Made by a program: the position numbers and the translations under genes
Source: Syntrophobacterales bacterium
GTDB lineage: Bacteria; Desulfobacterota; Syntrophobacteria; BM002
DNA length: 8,089 nucleotides
Direction: 5' to 3'
NCBI GenBank assembly: GCA_030613915.1
Contig: JAUWKY010000089.1
Location: 1 to 8,089, forward strand
Notes under the pieces: model-generated
Seen by the model: only the letters and a program-made list of their open reading frames with translations
Database searches by the model: none
Told to the model about the DNA's origin: nothing
In this document: piece by piece, positions 7,049 to 8,089 of the stretch
Numbering within the stretch: position 1 is the stretch's first letter
Layout: each line of letters opens with the position of its first letter

Positions 7049-7114
7049 GCACTAGGGACTAAGCACTACGCACAATAACACTTCCGAGACTGCTTTTTGG
7101 TGCCTAGTGCCTAG
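7044..7114. repeat. Heptamer-based palindromic repeat, family B
   Basis: ACTAGGC, ACTAGGG, ACTAAGC, ACTACGC (7044-7071), then a spacer to 7100, then TGCCTAG twice (7101-7114). CTAGGCACTAGGGA (7045-7058) is the reverse complement of 7101-7114 with one mismatch, giving a 14-bp stem around a loop of about 42 nt. The architecture matches the family A repeats, but the unit sequence differs. It lies between the ATPase and EcfT genes; the ATPase stop codon TAG (7046-7048) is inside the first unit. No T-run follows, so it is unlikely to terminate transcription completely. Confidence 0.8.
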
Positions 7115-7147
7115 AAAAGAAACCGCCTACTGGAAGCGCGTTTACAT

Positions 7148-7843
7148 GTGGAGAAAACTCTCTATCGGAGTACAGAGTTGACACGACTGGATCCTAGAAC
7201 AAAACTCGGCCTGGGACTTATGGCGATTGCAGCGGTCTTCATCGCTAAAGAACCGAAGACCCTCCTGGTGGAGTCAATAATTCTTCTGGCAGCTCTCCCC
7301 TTGCTTAGGATGGGGAAGGATTTGCTCCATTCCCTGCGTTACTATTGGCCTATGGTAGGGTTGGTCTTTATCATTGCTTTTTTCTCATTTGACTTTAGAG
7401 TGGCTTTGGTCCTTGCAGTACGGCTGTTCAATCTTTTGACCGCATCCTTCATCTTCTTTCGGGCCGTCAGCCCCGAAGAGACGGGTGACGCACTGCAAAA
7501 AATCGGGGTCCCTTACGGTTTGGCCTTTATGCTTACCACTTCAATGCGATATGTGCCTCTGATAGGACAGAAGATCCGCCACATCATCGATGCCCAGAGC
7601 TCCAGGGGGATCGATCTCAGGCTTAGGCTAAAGAATGTGGGAAATTTCATGGCATTGCTTATGCCGTTGCTGGCTCAATCTTTCGTCCTCGCCGACGAAC
7701 TGGCCCTGGCCATGGAATCAAGGGGATTCGGGCGCAAAGGGCGGTCATCTCGCAAGCAATACCACCTCACCGGTTGGGAGTATGGATTGATGGTTACATC
7801 CTTGACACTCCTCGTCCTCTTCGCCTGGTGGGAAAGAGGGTAA
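7148..7843 (+). CDS. ecfT: EcfT/CbiQ-family transmembrane coupling component
   Basis: 231 residues with about five membrane helices: roughly 18-33, 38-53, 64-82, 84-104 and 212-227. The cytoplasmic coupling region between them holds the two short motifs that contact the ATPases, here AQSSRGID (149-156) and AMESRGFG (188-195), that is S-R-G in place of the common A-R-G in both. The N-terminal TRLDPRTKLGLGL is typical of the family. EcfT joins the S component to the ATPases in the inner membrane, so with ThiW and the fused ATPase it completes the transporter. The start is GTG at 7148; the Shine-Dalgarno is weak (TGGAAG, 11 nt upstream) and an in-frame stop at 7112 excludes a much longer protein. 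An overlapping ATG at 7146 is out of frame. A 99-bp gap with the family B repeat separates it from the ATPase. Confidence 0.92.
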   Translation: MEKTLYRSTELTRLDPRTKLGLGLMAIAAVFIAKEPKTLLVESIILLAALPLLRMGKDLLHSLRYYWPMVGLVFIIAFFSFDFRVALVLAVRLFNLLTASFIFFRAVSPEETGDALQKIGVPYGLAFMLTTSMRYVPLIGQKIRHIIDAQSSRGIDLRLRLKNVGNFMALLMPLLAQSFVLADELALAMESRGFGRKGRSSRKQYHLTGWEYGLMVTSLTLLVLFAWWERG

Positions 7844-7856
7844 AGTGAGCTGTTGA

Positions 7857-7932
7857 GGTGTCAGGTTTCAGGTGTCGGGTGTCAGGAAAAAGAAACATAG
7901 AAGCTGAAACCTGAACACTGAACACTGAAACC
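7857..7932 (-). repeat. Heptamer-based palindromic intergenic repeat, family A copy 3 (inverted)
   Basis: On the minus strand the units read TTTCAGT, GTTCAGT, GTTCAGG, TTTCAGC, a 17-bp spacer nearly identical to copy 1, then CTGACAC, CCGACAC, CTGAAAC and CTGACAC. It is inverted relative to copies 1 and 2. Read with the ecfT transcript it has the same orientation as copy 1 has relative to the DUF4350 transcript, just after a stop codon in both cases. Confidence 0.85.
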
Positions 7933-7942
7933 TTAGTTTTTT
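7864..7942 (+). terminator. Possible intrinsic terminator of the ECF operon formed by the repeat
   Basis: GGTTTCAG (7864-7871) pairs perfectly with CTGAAACC (7925-7932), or with an alternative copy at 7904-7911. The outer stem is followed by TTAG and six T residues (7937-7942). The stem is long and imperfect inside, and the T-run starts 4 nt after it, so termination strength is uncertain. The position 21 bases after the ecfT stop is right for the end of the operon. Confidence 0.4.
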
Positions 7943-7965
7943 AATTGTCACCTACAGAGAGTTCA

Positions 7966-8089
7966 ATGAAGAACCTGAAGCAGAAGCCCATGTATCGCTA
8001 CCTGATGATTCTCACCATCTGATCAGCCGTTGGGCTCCAAAGTTGGCTAACACTATTCAACAACTTCGCTGTGGAAGTCGCCGGTTTGG
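7966..8089 (+). pseudogene. 5' end of an MFS-transporter-like gene interrupted by an in-frame TGA
   Basis: ATG at 7966 follows a modest AGAGAG site and opens MKNLKQKPMYRYLMILTI, then TGA at 8020-8022. The same frame continues without another stop to the window edge as SAVGLQSWLTLFNNFAVEVAGL. The joined sequence resembles the first transmembrane helix and following loop of MFS permeases (pattern LxLxSAxGLQxWxTLFNNFAVxxxGL). The stop falls where such proteins carry an aliphatic residue, and a Leu TTA codon could become TGA by one change. It is most simply a nonsense mutation or a sequence error. Recoding as selenocysteine is possible but unlikely in a membrane helix. No good start codon lies between the TGA and the conserved loop; the GTG at 8071 would lose helix 1. 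Only about 40 codons are visible, so the family call is moderate. Confidence 0.5.

Overview
The window reads as ordinary chromosomal DNA of a Gram-negative bacterium, roughly half G+C. A periplasmic MltD-type lytic transglycosylase argues for an outer-membrane organism. That enzyme together with a MoxR/DUF4350/DUF4129 cluster and a thiazole-type ECF transporter would fit a Desulfobacterota-like lineage, but that placement is an inference from gene content only. TGA ends at least two genes here (the DUF4129 gene and thiW), so the standard bacterial code applies.

Left half (1-4734), all on the minus strand. In transcription order it holds an MltD-like lytic transglycosylase with a LysM domain (4734-3583), a DUF4129 membrane protein (3317-2313), a DUF4350 membrane protein (2316-1183) whose start overlaps the previous stop as ATGA, and a MoxR-family AAA+ ATPase (894 to the left edge, C-terminus missing). 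DUF4129, DUF4350 and MoxR form the usual moxR cluster; a DUF58 gene would be expected just outside the left edge. MoxR is probably a chaperone-like ATPase acting with membrane partners. The preceding lytic transglycosylase may be functionally linked (envelope) or only adjacent.

Right half (5100-7843), plus strand. This is a complete ECF vitamin transporter: thiW (substrate-binding S component for a thiamin precursor, probably hydroxyethylthiazole), a single protein with two fused ABC ATPase domains, and an EcfT/CbiQ-type transmembrane coupling protein. The fused ATPase is asymmetric: domain 1 has Gln where the H-switch His belongs, and domain 2 has LSEGE instead of LSGGE. Both changes fall in the same composite nucleotide site. 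No TPP riboswitch is visible ahead of thiW.

Right edge (7966-8089). This is the start of an MFS-transporter-like reading frame interrupted by an in-frame TGA after 18 codons, with homologous-looking sequence continuing past it.

The intergenic gaps carry two kinds of palindromic element built from 7-bp units. Three copies of one kind lie at about 951-1030, 4844-4916 and 7857-7932 (the last inverted). A second kind, of different sequence but the same design, lies at 7044-7114 and supplies the stop codon of the ATPase gene. No rRNA, tRNA, CRISPR array or insertion sequence was seen.
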